NCBI GenBank assembly: GCA_904419095.1
Contig: CAJFQT010000015.1
Location: forward strand, 1-17,809
Direction: 5' to 3'
Source of the DNA: an uncultured Clostridia bacterium
Lineage (GTDB): Bacteria > Bacillota > Clostridia > TANB77 > CAG-508
DNA length: 17,809 nt
The notes below the pieces were generated by a model, which saw only the letters and a list, made by a program, of their open reading frames with translations, was not told where the DNA came from and did no database searches. The position numbers were made by a program, and so were the translations under genes. Every line of letters starts with the position of its first letter. Within the stretch, counting starts at the first letter, position 1. Positions 7,418-15,691 of this stretch are shown one piece after another.

Positions 7418-9871
7418 ATGGTTGAACTACTTTCACCAGTCGGTGACTTCAATTGTTTGAAAGCTGCCGTTCAAAATGGAGCAGACAGTGTATATTTTGG
7501 TTCAAGCACCTTTAGTGCAAGAGCATTTGCAACCAATTTTAGTCAAGATAATTTAAAAAAGGCAATTGAATATGCAAAAATAAGAGGCGTAAAAACACAT
7601 CTAACATTAAACACACTAATAAAAGATACTGAATTCGATGAAGCTTTTAATCTTGCAAAAAAAGCTTACGAACTAGGTATAGATGCAATAATTGTACAAG
7701 ATTTAGGGTTAGCAATGGCTTTAATACGAAATTTTCCAGATTTACCAATACATGCAAGCACCCAAATGACAGTTCATAATTTAAACGGTGCTTTAAAACT
7801 ACAAGAATTAGGATTTAAAAGAGTCGTACTAGCAAGAGAACTTTCTATAAACGATATAGATTATATTTGCAAGAATACAAATATTGAAATAGAAACCTTT
7901 ATACATGGTGCATTATGTATTTCTTATTCTGGGCAATGTCTTTTTTCAAGTATGCTTGGTGGACGTTCTGGAAATCGAGGAAAATGTGCAGGTCCTTGTA
8001 GACTACCTTTTTCATTATATGAAGAAGACAAAGTAATCGATTCCGGCTTTCTATTAAATACACGTGACCTATGTGGAATTGATTATATTCCTGATTTAAT
8101 TGACTCTGGTGTAAAATGTTTTAAAATAGAAGGACGTATGAAAAGTCCTGAATATGTTGCAACAGTAACTAAAATATATAGAAAATATATTGATTTAGCA
8201 TTATCAAAGAAAGAAAATTACACAATAGATGAAAAAGACAGAAAAGAACTTCTTCAAGTATTCAATAGAGGAATGTCATCTCCTGGTCATCTTAGCAAAA
8301 ACGGAAATCATTCTCTAGTTTTCAAAGAAAAACCAAATAATATGGGATTATTTTTAGGAAAAATAGAAAAATATTTACCAAAAAAAGGCTATATCACAAT
8401 CAAATTAAATGAAAAAATATCAATCGGAGATACTATTTCTTTAGAAAATGAAATCACATCATACACTATTTCAGAATTGATGAACACAAATTTCGAAAAT
8501 ATAACTGAAACACAAATCGGTCAAACTGTCATAATAGGTAGAATAAAAGGAAATATAAATCTCGGAAGTAAAGTTTATAAAATGTCTTCAAAAAAATTAA
8601 ACGAAATGGCACGTGAAAGTTTTTCAAAAGAATATAAAAAAATAGGATTTAATTGCAATATTAGCATAAAATTAAACAAACCTATAGAAGTTAGCGTTTC
8701 ATCTGCTAATAACCTAATTTTATACAAAAACTTAAAGTTAAACTATACATCTTCATTTATCCCTACAACTGCTATTAATAGACCATTAGATAAAGAAACC
8801 GTCATCAATCAGTTTAATAAAACAAATGATTATCCATTTTATTTTAAAAACATAAAAATTGATATGGATGATAATATATTCATCCCAAAATTAAGTATAT
8901 TAAATGAAATTAGAAGAACTATATTAGAAGAAATAGAAAAATTTGCAAAAAAAGAAATAAAACGTACATATGAAAAAAATCCAGAAATGCTAAATAATTC
9001 CATAAACAATCCTAATAATTTCACTACACCTAACACCATAAAAAACACAAATACTGCTATTGAAATATCGGTATTACTTAATAACTTAAACCTAAATTTT
9101 GACTATTCTAGACTAAAAGATTTTAATAATGTATACATACCATTAAAATTCTTTTCAAATAAAAAATATGAAAACATACTAAAAACATTAAGTGACAAAT
9201 TCTCATTATATATTTATATGCCAACAATCATACAATCAAACTATAAAAATATTTTATTGGCTAACAGCGAAACAGCAATAGAAAAATTTAAAATTAAAGG
9301 ATTTATAATTTCAAATATATGTAATCTAAAACTTTTAGAGGAAATCATAAATAAAAATCCAAAACTTGAAATTATTACAAACTACACATTTAATGTTTTT
9401 AACGCAAACACTATAAACGAGCTAAGAAAAATGCAAGTATCAAGATTCACTATTTCACCTGAACTAGACAAAAACACAATAAACAAACTATGTGAATCAC
9501 ATATCCTAGAAAATGAATTAATTGTTTATGGAAAGACACCATTACTAAATATGAACTATTGCTTACTTGGAAAGACAGATAAATGTTACCCAACTTGTAC
9601 TATGAAATGCAAAAATGGACATACATTTAAATTAAAAGATAGATACAATTTAGACTTTACAGTCTTACCAGACAATATCCAAACAGTAACAACAATATAT
9701 AATAGCAAAATAATTTCCATTCCAATAAAAAAATTTAATATAAATGTTGCTAGAATAGATATACTAAATGAAAAAATAGAAACAATTAATAAAATTGTAT
9801 CAGATGTGAAAAATAATAAAAAGTTCGAAGGAAAAAACTTTACAAATGGAAATCTTAATAGAGAAATTTAA
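7418..9871 (+). CDS. U32-family protein (peptidase U32 / RNA-hydroxylation type) with DUF3656-like C-terminus
   Basis: U32 proteins were named as collagenase-like peptidases. Characterised members (RlhA, TrhP/TrhO-linked) take part in hydroxylating 23S rRNA or the wobble uridine of tRNA, so an RNA-modification role is the better guess. The N-terminal 280 residues form the TIM-barrel-like domain: MVELLSPVGD, HASTQMTVHN (112-121), then the signature ETFIHGALCISYSGQC (159-174) and GKCAGPCRLPF (188-198). Cys167, 174, 190 and 194 are the expected [4Fe-4S] ligands. The C-terminal half is Asn/Lys/Ile-rich, carries a second cluster, Cys715, 723, 727 and 731, and is followed by LKDRYNLDF, typical of the long DUF3656-containing group. 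At 817 residues it is normal for that long form. It is transcribed alone, divergent from truB, and ends at a strong terminator. Confidence 0.9.
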   Translation: MVELLSPVGDFNCLKAAVQNGADSVYFGSSTFSARAFATNFSQDNLKKAIEYAKIRGVKTHLTLNTLIKDTEFDEAFNLAKKAYELGIDAIIVQDLGLAMALIRNFPDLPIHASTQMTVHNLNGALKLQELGFKRVVLARELSINDIDYICKNTNIEIETFIHGALCISYSGQCLFSSMLGGRSGNRGKCAGPCRLPFSLYEEDKVIDSGFLLNTRDLCGIDYIPDLIDSGVKCFKIEGRMKSPEYVATVTKIYRKYIDLALSKKENYTIDEKDRKELLQVFNRGMSSPGHLSKNGNHSLVFKEKPNNMGLFLGKIEKYLPKKGYITIKLNEKISIGDTISLENEITSYTISELMNTNFENITETQIGQTVIIGRIKGNINLGSKVYKMSSKKLNEMARESFSKEYKKIGFNCNISIKLNKPIEVSVSSANNLILYKNLKLNYTSSFIPTTAINRPLDKETVINQFNKTNDYPFYFKNIKIDMDDNIFIPKLSILNEIRRTILEEIEKFAKKEIKRTYEKNPEMLNNSINNPNNFTTPNTIKNTNTAIEISVLLNNLNLNFDYSRLKDFNNVYIPLKFFSNKKYENILKTLSDKFSLYIYMPTIIQSNYKNILLANSETAIEKFKIKGFIISNICNLKLLEEIINKNPKLEIITNYTFNVFNANTINELRKMQVSRFTISPELDKNTINKLCESHILENELIVYGKTPLLNMNYCLLGKTDKCYPTCTMKCKNGHTFKLKDRYNLDFTVLPDNIQTVTTIYNSKIISIPIKKFNINVARIDILNEKIETINKIVSDVKNNKKFEGKNFTNGNLNREI

Positions 9872-9907
9872 TTAATGCAATTAATTATATATTTGAAAAG
9901 ACTATGA

Positions 9908-9961
9908 AATATAAAACTTGGATTTTTTCAATCTATGTAGAAAAAATCCAAGTTTTATATT
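9908..9961. terminator. Bidirectional terminator, 22-bp perfect stem
   Basis: 9908-9929 pairs perfectly with 9940-9961 over a 10-nt loop. The core CTTGGAT/ATCCAAG is flanked by A-runs and T-runs on both sides, so it can terminate the plus-strand U32 gene and the convergent minus-strand RNHCP gene. A small A/T hairpin (TAATTAAT/ATTAATTA, 9869-9887) overlaps the U32 stop codon just before it. Confidence 0.88.
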
Positions 9962-10034
9962 GTATTATAATAAATAGTTTCACTTTGAATCCATATAGTC
10001 TTCAAGTTGATTTTATTCTGATGTCTTTCCAAGT

Positions 10035-10355
10035 CTATTCTATTTGCTTACTACTCAATTCAATTATCAAGTCCATATTATCATCTTTTGCAGCTTTATT
10101 TTTCCTAATCTTACCACACTTTTTACATCGATAAATAATAACATAACCTTTTGAACCACTTATTTCCAAACTAACAGGAACTAAATCACCATGACACTCT
10201 TCTGCCCTATCTCCTGGATTAATATCTACATGCTTAGAATGCAAACAAAATGGACAATGATCCCTACAAGAATAACCAAGTTTAGGCACTTTTTTACCAC
10301 AATTTTCACATATAAATTCTTCATCAATTTCTGTAAATTTCTTATTTTCAATCAT
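10035..10355 (-). CDS. RNHCP-domain zinc-ribbon-like protein
   Basis: This 106-residue protein matches the RNHCP family, named for its Arg-Asn-His-Cys-Pro motif; here it reads SCRDHCPFCLHSKHVD (29-44). Likely metal-binding residues are Cys16/Cys19 (CENC), Cys30, Cys34, Cys37 and His42, Cys54 and His55, and Cys77/Cys80 (CKKC), enough for two or more zinc sites. The biochemical role of the family is not established, as far as I know. The middle segment GDLVPVSLEISGSKGYVIIYRC looks like small-protein beta-sheet. It lies 35 bases after the nucleoside kinase gene on the same strand, so the two are probably co-transcribed and end at the 9908-9961 terminator. The Shine-Dalgarno is weak (GTAGGTAATGAAAG before the ATG). 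Confidence 0.85.
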   Translation of the reverse strand: MIENKKFTEIDEEFICENCGKKVPKLGYSCRDHCPFCLHSKHVDINPGDRAEECHGDLVPVSLEISGSKGYVIIYRCKKCGKIRKNKAAKDDNMDLIIELSSKQIE

Positions 10356-10390
10356 CTTTCATTACCTACTACTATATAATATTTTTTTAA

Positions 10391-12037
10391 CTAATTAACA
10401 TCAAAAGCTCCTCCACCCAAAAATTCTTTTAAAAGAGAATTCTTTGGAACATAATCATTTGGAATCTCTTTAAAATATTTTAGCATATTAATTAATCTTT
10501 GAGCTTCTGCATATTCTGCATCTTTATTTGTAATTTCTTCTAATAAAGGCATTACTACTGGCTTTAATGCACATAATTCATATATCAAAGAAGTATTAAA
10601 AATAAAATTTGCACCTTCTTGGAAAGGAAATATATTCTTCTCCTCCCCCTCATTTACCTTATCCCAAGTTGAGATTGTGTGTTTTGCATCATATCCTCTA
10701 AATTGATTATCTCTAACAATTCTTCTTATAAGTCTTGTATCAGTTGTAGAAATTCTATTAAATCTATCTAAATTGAGTACAGTCAATGCACTTATATACA
10801 CTTTATATTTTTGCTCAGCTGGAATTTTGCTTGTTAATCTATCATTTAAACAATGTATTCCTTCAATTACTAATATCTCATCTTCTTTTAACCTTGTTTT
10901 CTTACCATTAAATCTTTTTGTTCCTTGTAAAAAATCGAACTCTGGCATTACTATTTCTTCACCATTTAACAATTTAGTTAAATGATCGTTAAATAATTCT
11001 AAATCAATAGCTTCTATACATTCAAAATCATACTCTCCATTTTCATCTCGAGGCGTATCTGCTCTTTCAACAAAATAATTATCAACAGATATTGTAACTG
11101 GTTTTAATTTATTTAACCTAAGTTGTATACCTAATCTTTGAGCAAAAGTGGTCTTCCCTGAAGAAGAAGGTCCTGCTATCAAAACCATTTTTATATTTTT
11201 ATTTTTTGCAATATTATCTGCAATATTTGCAATTTTCTTTTCATGTAATGCTTCTGCAAGTAATATTACTTCTTGAATTCTATCTTCTTGTATTGCTTCG
11301 TTTAGTTTATAAACTCTATCAACATTTAATATTCTATGAATATCTTCATATTCATCAATGGCCCAAGATAATTTTTTATTTTTTATAAACTTAGCTATAT
11401 GATTTGGATTTTTATGACTTGGATATCTTATTATAAAACCATCATTGTATTTGCTTAGTTCAAACTTATTAATACAACCTGTTCTATTTGCAAGTGTTCC
11501 ATAACAATAATTAAAATAATTTTCACAATAATACATATATATCTTTTCATTATTTTCTAAGTCTAATTGTAATCTACCTTTTGAAGTATCATTTATTGCA
11601 AAAAAATCTTGTGCTTCTTTTTTATTCATTACTACTTGTTCTATAGGTAAATTTTTTTCTACTATTTTTTGCATTTCCTTTTGTAAATTTTCAACCATTT
11701 CTTGTGATACTTCTTCATTATCTTGTGTATCATAAAACATTGAATTTGATAATTGATAATCTACTATTAATTTTTTATTTGGATAAAGCTTTTCAAAGGC
11801 TTTTCCTAATATATATGTCAAAGTCCTTGTATATACTTTCATGCCCTCTTTTGATGATATATCTATAAGTTCTAACAGTCCATCTTCTTCTATTTCATAT
11901 TCTAGATTTACATACTCATTGTTAAATGTAGCAGCTACAACAGTATATTTATTATTTTCTATTTCATCTTTAAAAATCTCTGAAATTTTTGCCTTTCCTT
12001 CGAATTCTATTATTTTATCTTTAAATTGTATTTTCAT
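10391..12037 (-). CDS. Nucleoside (uridine-type) kinase with N-terminal TGS/tRNA_SAD-like domains
   Basis: This 548-residue protein belongs to the family that fuses a phosphoribulokinase/uridine-kinase domain to threonyl-tRNA-synthetase-like N-terminal domains. Residues 1-60 resemble TGS and about 68-200 resemble tRNA_SAD. The SAD histidines (HxxxH) are replaced by TYILGKAF, so tRNA editing is unlikely. The kinase domain has Walker A GPSSSGKTTFAQ (289-300), then VDNYFVERADTPRD, PEFDFLQGTKR and LVIEGIHCLNDR. A role in nucleoside salvage is likely, but the substrate cannot be read from sequence. I chose the ATG at 12037 because AAAGGAGG stands 6 nt upstream. The reading frame runs open a further 22 codons, but that extension contains the promoter and has no Shine-Dalgarno. 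It probably forms an operon with the RNHCP gene. Confidence 0.93.
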   Translation of the reverse strand: MKIQFKDKIIEFEGKAKISEIFKDEIENNKYTVVAATFNNEYVNLEYEIEEDGLLELIDISSKEGMKVYTRTLTYILGKAFEKLYPNKKLIVDYQLSNSMFYDTQDNEEVSQEMVENLQKEMQKIVEKNLPIEQVVMNKKEAQDFFAINDTSKGRLQLDLENNEKIYMYYCENYFNYCYGTLANRTGCINKFELSKYNDGFIIRYPSHKNPNHIAKFIKNKKLSWAIDEYEDIHRILNVDRVYKLNEAIQEDRIQEVILLAEALHEKKIANIADNIAKNKNIKMVLIAGPSSSGKTTFAQRLGIQLRLNKLKPVTISVDNYFVERADTPRDENGEYDFECIEAIDLELFNDHLTKLLNGEEIVMPEFDFLQGTKRFNGKKTRLKEDEILVIEGIHCLNDRLTSKIPAEQKYKVYISALTVLNLDRFNRISTTDTRLIRRIVRDNQFRGYDAKHTISTWDKVNEGEEKNIFPFQEGANFIFNTSLIYELCALKPVVMPLLEEITNKDAEYAEAQRLINMLKYFKEIPNDYVPKNSLLKEFLGGGAFDVN

Positions 12038-12062
12038 ATTTTTCCTCCTTTTGTACCATATA

Positions 12063-12091
12063 ATTTTATTAAAAAATATTAAATAAGTCAA
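12063..12091 (-). promoter_or_regulatory. Sigma-A promoter for the nucleoside kinase operon
   Basis: On the minus strand TTGACT (12091-12086), a 17-base spacer and TAAAAT (12068-12063) form a near-consensus promoter. It lies inside the open N-terminal extension and so supports the downstream ATG at 12037. Confidence 0.65.
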
Positions 12092-12223
12092 GCTTGTATC
12101 CATCCATATTTTACCAAAGAGTAATTGTCATTTATTACAATACTTTTATAATTAAAGTATATTTTTTTAAAAAATGTATATAATTAAACTAATAATATTT
12201 TATAAAGGAAGAGGTTGAATATT

Positions 12224-12409
12224 ATGGAATTAAAAAGAGTCCATCAAATTTTAGATAATAAAGAAAAGTGTGATATTTACTATGACGAAAGACCTGTATG
12301 GATACAAGAACTTTCAAGTCATGTAGCAAAAGTAGGATTTATCGATAATTTTGAAGAAAAAGATGTTTATATAGAAGATCTATATGAAAAAAATTTATTT
12401 AATAAATAA
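12224..12409 (+). CDS. sspH: H-type small acid-soluble spore protein
   Basis: This 61-residue protein matches the SspH family, minor small acid-soluble proteins made in the forespore. The recognisable parts are the N-terminal MELKRVHQIL (the family's 'xIxRAxEI' start), the central YDERPVWIQEL (20-30, family pattern 'Y.g.PVWI'), and the acidic end DVYIEDLYEKN (47-57, pattern 'V.v..L'). The family is usually about 58-60 residues. The ATG at 12224 has AGGAAGAGG ending 9 nt upstream; a TTG three codons earlier overlaps this site and is not preferred. In Bacillus, sspH is read by the forespore sigma factor G. No convincing sigma-A -35 is present before the TATAAT at 12179-12184, but a clear sigma-G promoter is not obvious either. 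It is convergent with the HD gene. Confidence 0.88.
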   Translation: MELKRVHQILDNKEKCDIYYDERPVWIQELSSHVAKVGFIDNFEEKDVYIEDLYEKNLFNK

Positions 12410-12441
12410 TCTAATATAAAATTTTTTATATTAGATTATTT
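12404..12441. terminator. Bidirectional palindromic terminator overlapping both stop codons
   Basis: 12404-12421 pairs perfectly with 12424-12441 (18 bp, realistic loop of about 6-8 nt, all A/T except C12411/G12434). The sspH stop codon (12407-12409) lies in the left arm, and the complement of the HD gene's stop codon (12441-12443) begins at the right edge. Each strand ends in a T-run, giving termination in both directions. Confidence 0.75.
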
Positions 12442-14027
12442 TATCTTCCTGAGTCAAATTTATTTTCACCATTTTCTCTTTCAAGTATTCCTATTATTTC
12501 CATAATCTCCATTATTTCACTTTTACTTTTTATATTTCTTAATAAATGCTTTTTATCTATCATAATAATATTATTTTCAAATTTTTTAAGTTCTATTTTC
12601 CTTTTTGGATGTTTATCAAATGTATAAATATTCCCATCATCACTTTGAATATATATTTCTTCTCCAGGTTTGTTTTTATATAATTCGTTCTTTGATATAT
12701 CATATAAAATTCCAACCTGTGATAAATCTTCAATACTTTTAAGATTTAATTTTTCCCTTATAATTTCTAATCTTTTATTTAATTCTTCTGATGAATCACA
12801 TCTTTTTATTAAAAAGTTTTGTTCCACTAATTTCTTTGAATCTTCAATATTAATTTTATCAACATCTTTCAAAAATTCTATATCATCCTTATCTAAATCA
12901 ATATATCCATATTGATTCGTTTTTTCTCCAGAAGATAAAATTCCAATATATAATGATTTAATCATTGTATTATTTGGTAAACAATAACTTGCAAGCTCCT
13001 TTAATCTTTCACTTTTTGTTTTACCATATATCTCTAATATTCCTTTAAAGAACTCTATATCATTATATTTCAAATATTCTTCTAAATCTATTTCTTCTGG
13101 TTTCTTATTAACATTTTCAGCTAGATATGTCTTTAACTTAAATTCCTCATTACAATTTAATAGTTCAATTACAAATTCTTTAAAAATATGTTCATATAAT
13201 TTTTCTTCATTTGAATAATATAGATACTGATAATTATCATATCTACTTTCTAAAAACTTTTCAATTTTTCCTATCATATTTTCAGGATATACTGGTATTA
13301 ATTTATTTGTTCCTTCTATCTTTTTTATTTCAATACTATCAAATAATTCTATAACCAATGTTGATATATCTATACACTCTCGAGTAGATGCATAATTATC
13401 TCTTGGCAAAAAATCAGCTCTATCTACATCCAATTGTCCTTCAAATAAACCATTTAATCCTAAAAAATTTTTTCTTTCAACCTCATCTATCAAATCTGGT
13501 AAATTTGGAAATATTTTATTTAAAGCCTCATTTAACTCTTTATCTTCTTTAATTATCCTTTTTCCTAATTGCTCATGGAATCCTTTTGGCCAATTGCAAA
13601 CACATTCCATAGTATGAGAAAAAGGTCCATGGCCTATATCATGCAATAGTGCTCTCATTAATTCTGCTAATAAATATTTCTCATAATGATTTTCTTGTAT
13701 CAGCTTTCTTATTTCCTCTTTTTTACAAAGGTTAACTAATAAATCTAAAGTTCGTTGATATGTTCCCTTACTATGTTCACCTCGTGTATGCATGAATCTA
13801 TTACTTGAATAAAATTTAGTTCCTAATTGAAATATTCTATTTATTCTTTTAAAAGCTTTTGTTTGCAAAACATTATCTATCCCAGAAGTATAATAGACAA
13901 TTCCCTGTTTATTTTTTTCTTCGTTTTTAGCCGATAAAATTGGATCAAAATCTGTATATAAATCTACATGGTCTGTTTTTAATACCATTTTAAAGAATTC
14001 TTCATAATCATTATAATTCAATTTCAT
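12441..14027 (-). CDS. HD-domain phosphohydrolase (COG1078 / dGTPase-SAMHD1-like)
   Basis: HD proteins of this group are metal-dependent phosphohydrolases. Relatives act on dGTP or other nucleotides, but the substrate here is unknown. Metal ligands are visible: His85 in RGEHSKGT, His129-Asp130 in LLHDIGHGPFSH, and Asp200/Asp202 in QLDVDRADFLPRDN, numbered from the ATG at 14027. The order H..HD..D matches YdhJ/SAMHD1-like enzymes. The C-terminal half (about 225-528) is Lys/Glu/Ile-rich and has no motif I recognise. I prefer the ATG at 14027 (528 residues), with GGAG 8 nt upstream. A GTG three codons earlier would overlap that Shine-Dalgarno. The upstream DNA has a possible promoter at 14167-14197 and a long hairpin (14043-14160) that would fill the whole leader. 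Confidence 0.92.
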   Translation of the reverse strand: MKLNYNDYEEFFKMVLKTDHVDLYTDFDPILSAKNEEKNKQGIVYYTSGIDNVLQTKAFKRINRIFQLGTKFYSSNRFMHTRGEHSKGTYQRTLDLLVNLCKKEEIRKLIQENHYEKYLLAELMRALLHDIGHGPFSHTMECVCNWPKGFHEQLGKRIIKEDKELNEALNKIFPNLPDLIDEVERKNFLGLNGLFEGQLDVDRADFLPRDNYASTRECIDISTLVIELFDSIEIKKIEGTNKLIPVYPENMIGKIEKFLESRYDNYQYLYYSNEEKLYEHIFKEFVIELLNCNEEFKLKTYLAENVNKKPEEIDLEEYLKYNDIEFFKGILEIYGKTKSERLKELASYCLPNNTMIKSLYIGILSSGEKTNQYGYIDLDKDDIEFLKDVDKINIEDSKKLVEQNFLIKRCDSSEELNKRLEIIREKLNLKSIEDLSQVGILYDISKNELYKNKPGEEIYIQSDDGNIYTFDKHPKRKIELKKFENNIIMIDKKHLLRNIKSKSEIMEIMEIIGILERENGENKFDSGR

Positions 14028-14042
14028 TTTTTTCACTCCATA

Positions 14043-14160
14043 ATAAAAGGTTTGATTTAAAGTATTTTTCTTTTAAAACTTATATATTCTTTATTTATTC
14101 TACCTATTATTCATATTTTTTCTTTAAAGAATATTATACTTTACTTTTCAAACCTTTTAT
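14043..14160 (-). ncRNA. Structured leader (long imperfect hairpin) before the HD gene
   Basis: ATAAAAGGTTTGA (14043-14055) is perfectly complementary to TCAAACCTTTTAT (14148-14160). Further in, AAAGTAT (14059-14065) pairs with ATACTTT (14136-14142), and TTCTTTTAAA (14068-14077) pairs with 14123-14131 with one bulge. The right part also contains the self-complementary TTCTTTAAAGAA (14120-14131). The hairpin base ends 3 nt before the HD gene's GGAG, and no T-run follows, which argues against a simple terminator. I do not recognise a known riboswitch class. Part of it could be the glyS transcript end. Confidence 0.5.
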
Positions 14161-14166
14161 CTTTAG

Positions 14167-14197
14167 ATTATATTTTTTATTAATTATATTTAATCAA
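14167..14197 (-). promoter_or_regulatory. Possible promoter for the HD gene
   Basis: On the minus strand TTGATT (14197-14192), a 19-base spacer and TATAAT (14172-14167). The spacer is longer than ideal. A start about 7 nt downstream would fall at 14160, the first base of the hairpin. Confidence 0.4.
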
Positions 14198-14217
14198 ATA
14201 AATATATACACTTTAAT

Positions 14218-15600
14218 TTAAAATTCTACTCTATTTGCAATCCAATCCTCTAATTCATCAACATTTAATCTTATTTGTTCCATTGTATCTCTATCACGAA
14301 CAGTTACTGTATTATCTTCTAATGTATCAAAATCTATTGTTACACAATATGGTGTTCCTATTTCATCTTGTCTTCTATATCTTTTTCCTATACTTCCTGT
14401 CACGTCATAATCACACATAAATTTCTTACAAAGTTTTGTATATACTTCCTCAGCTTTATCTGATAATTTCTTTGACAATGGTAAAACTGCTAATTTATAT
14501 GGTGCTAAAGCTGGATGTAGATGTAATACTACTCTTGTATCTCCATCTTGCAATTTTTCTTCTTCATAACTATTACATAAAAATGCAAGTAATACTCTAT
14601 CTGCTCCTAATGAAGGTTCGATTACATATGGTACATATTTTTCATTTGTCTCTGGATCCAAATATGATAAATCTTGTTTAGAATGGTTCATATGTTGTGA
14701 TAAATCATAATCAGTTCTATCTGCAATCCCCCATAGTTCTCCCCATCCAAATGGAAATTTAAATTCAATATCAGTTGTTGCTTTACTATAAAATACTAAT
14801 TCCTCAGGAGAATGGTCTCTTAAACGTATATTTTCTTTTTTCATTCCTAAGCTAATTAACCAATTTTCACAGTAATCTTTCCAATATTTATGCCATTCTA
14901 AATCAGTTCCTGGCTTACAGAAAAATTCTAATTCCATTTGTTCAAATTCACGTGTTCTAAATATAAAGTTTCCAGGTGTTATTTCATTTCTAAAAGCTTT
15001 TCCAATTTGAGCAATTCCCATTGGCATTTTCTTTCTTGAAGTTCTTAATACATTTTTAAAATCTACAAATATCCCCTGTGCTGTCTCTGGTCTTAAATAT
15101 ATTTCAGCTGTTTTATCTTCTGTAACACCTTGAAATGTTTTAAACATCAAATTAAACTTTCTAATATCTGTAAAATTTGTTTTTCCACAAGATGGACAAG
15201 GTATTTTATTTGTTGTTATAAAATCTATCAATTCTTTATCACTCATACCATCTGCTATCATATCTTTACCTTGATTATGAGCCCATTCTTCAATTAATTT
15301 GTCAGCTCTATGTCTTGTTTTGCATTCCTTACAATCTATTAATGGATCAGAAAAGCCTCCAACATGACCAGAAGCTACCCAAGTTTCAGGATTCATTAAA
15401 ATTGCTGCATCTAATCCTACAATATTTGGTTGTTCTTGTATGAATTTTTTTCTCCAAGCAGCTTTAATATTATTTTTCAATTCACTTCCTAAAGGACCAT
15501 AATCCCAAGTGTTAGCTAATCCTCCATAAATTTCTGAACCTGGATATATATATCCTCTATTCTTGCATAAATTTACAATTGTTTCCATTGACTCTACCAT
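14218..15600 (-). CDS. glyS: Glycyl-tRNA synthetase, eukaryotic-type dimer
   Basis: This GlyRS charges tRNA-Gly. It is the single-chain class II dimer, not the two-subunit glyQ/glyS form found in many bacteria. The 460 residues match bacterial members. The N-terminus has NRGYIYPGSEIYGGLANTWD (14-33). A zinc-ribbon insertion has Cys90/Cys93 and Cys135/Cys138. LRPETAQGIFVDF is at 169-181, motif 2 is FRNEITPGNFIFRTREFEQ (203-221), motif 3 is in EPSLGADRVLLAFL, and a C-terminal anticodon-binding domain follows (from about HPALAPYKLAVLPL). The ATG at 15600 has AAGGAGGA 8 nt upstream; Met5 has none. Expression is controlled by the glycine T-box leader directly upstream. No clear terminator is visible in the 14161-14217 gap. 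Confidence 0.97.
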   Translation of the reverse strand: MVESMETIVNLCKNRGYIYPGSEIYGGLANTWDYGPLGSELKNNIKAAWRKKFIQEQPNIVGLDAAILMNPETWVASGHVGGFSDPLIDCKECKTRHRADKLIEEWAHNQGKDMIADGMSDKELIDFITTNKIPCPSCGKTNFTDIRKFNLMFKTFQGVTEDKTAEIYLRPETAQGIFVDFKNVLRTSRKKMPMGIAQIGKAFRNEITPGNFIFRTREFEQMELEFFCKPGTDLEWHKYWKDYCENWLISLGMKKENIRLRDHSPEELVFYSKATTDIEFKFPFGWGELWGIADRTDYDLSQHMNHSKQDLSYLDPETNEKYVPYVIEPSLGADRVLLAFLCNSYEEEKLQDGDTRVVLHLHPALAPYKLAVLPLSKKLSDKAEEVYTKLCKKFMCDYDVTGSIGKRYRRQDEIGTPYCVTIDFDTLEDNTVTVRDRDTMEQIRLNVDELEDWIANRVEF

Positions 15601-15657
15601 AAAAATTCCTCCTTTTTGAAAAAATGGGCTTGTTTTTTCTTTTAATATTTTTGGTTT

Positions 15658-15683
15658 TTAGAGGTTCATACTGCCCTACCTCC
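15658..15683 (-). promoter_or_regulatory. Three-codon mini-ORF with strong Shine-Dalgarno in the glyS leader
   Basis: On the minus strand GGAGG (15683-15679, within AGGGAGGT), a 9-nt spacer, then ATGAACCTCTAA (15669-15658), encoding Met-Asn-Leu-stop. It lies after the T-box terminator and before the glyS Shine-Dalgarno, so only read-through transcripts carry it. Whether it is translated is unknown. Confidence 0.35.
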
Positions 15684-15691
15684 CTAGATAC

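Noticed and set aside
9904..10134. Plus-strand open frame after the U32 gene
   Set aside because: It runs through the terminator hairpin and antisense to the RNHCP gene, with no similarity I can recognise.
12038..12103. Upstream start adding 22 residues to the nucleoside kinase
   Set aside because: No Shine-Dalgarno, and it overlaps a good promoter. The ATG at 12037 has AAAGGAGG.
14028..14036. GTG start adding three residues to the HD protein
   Set aside because: It overlaps the Shine-Dalgarno that serves the ATG at 14027.
14043..14160. The long hairpin as a small transposable element (MITE)
   Set aside because: No flanking target-site duplication, no second copy in the window, and its position fits exactly between a promoter and a Shine-Dalgarno.
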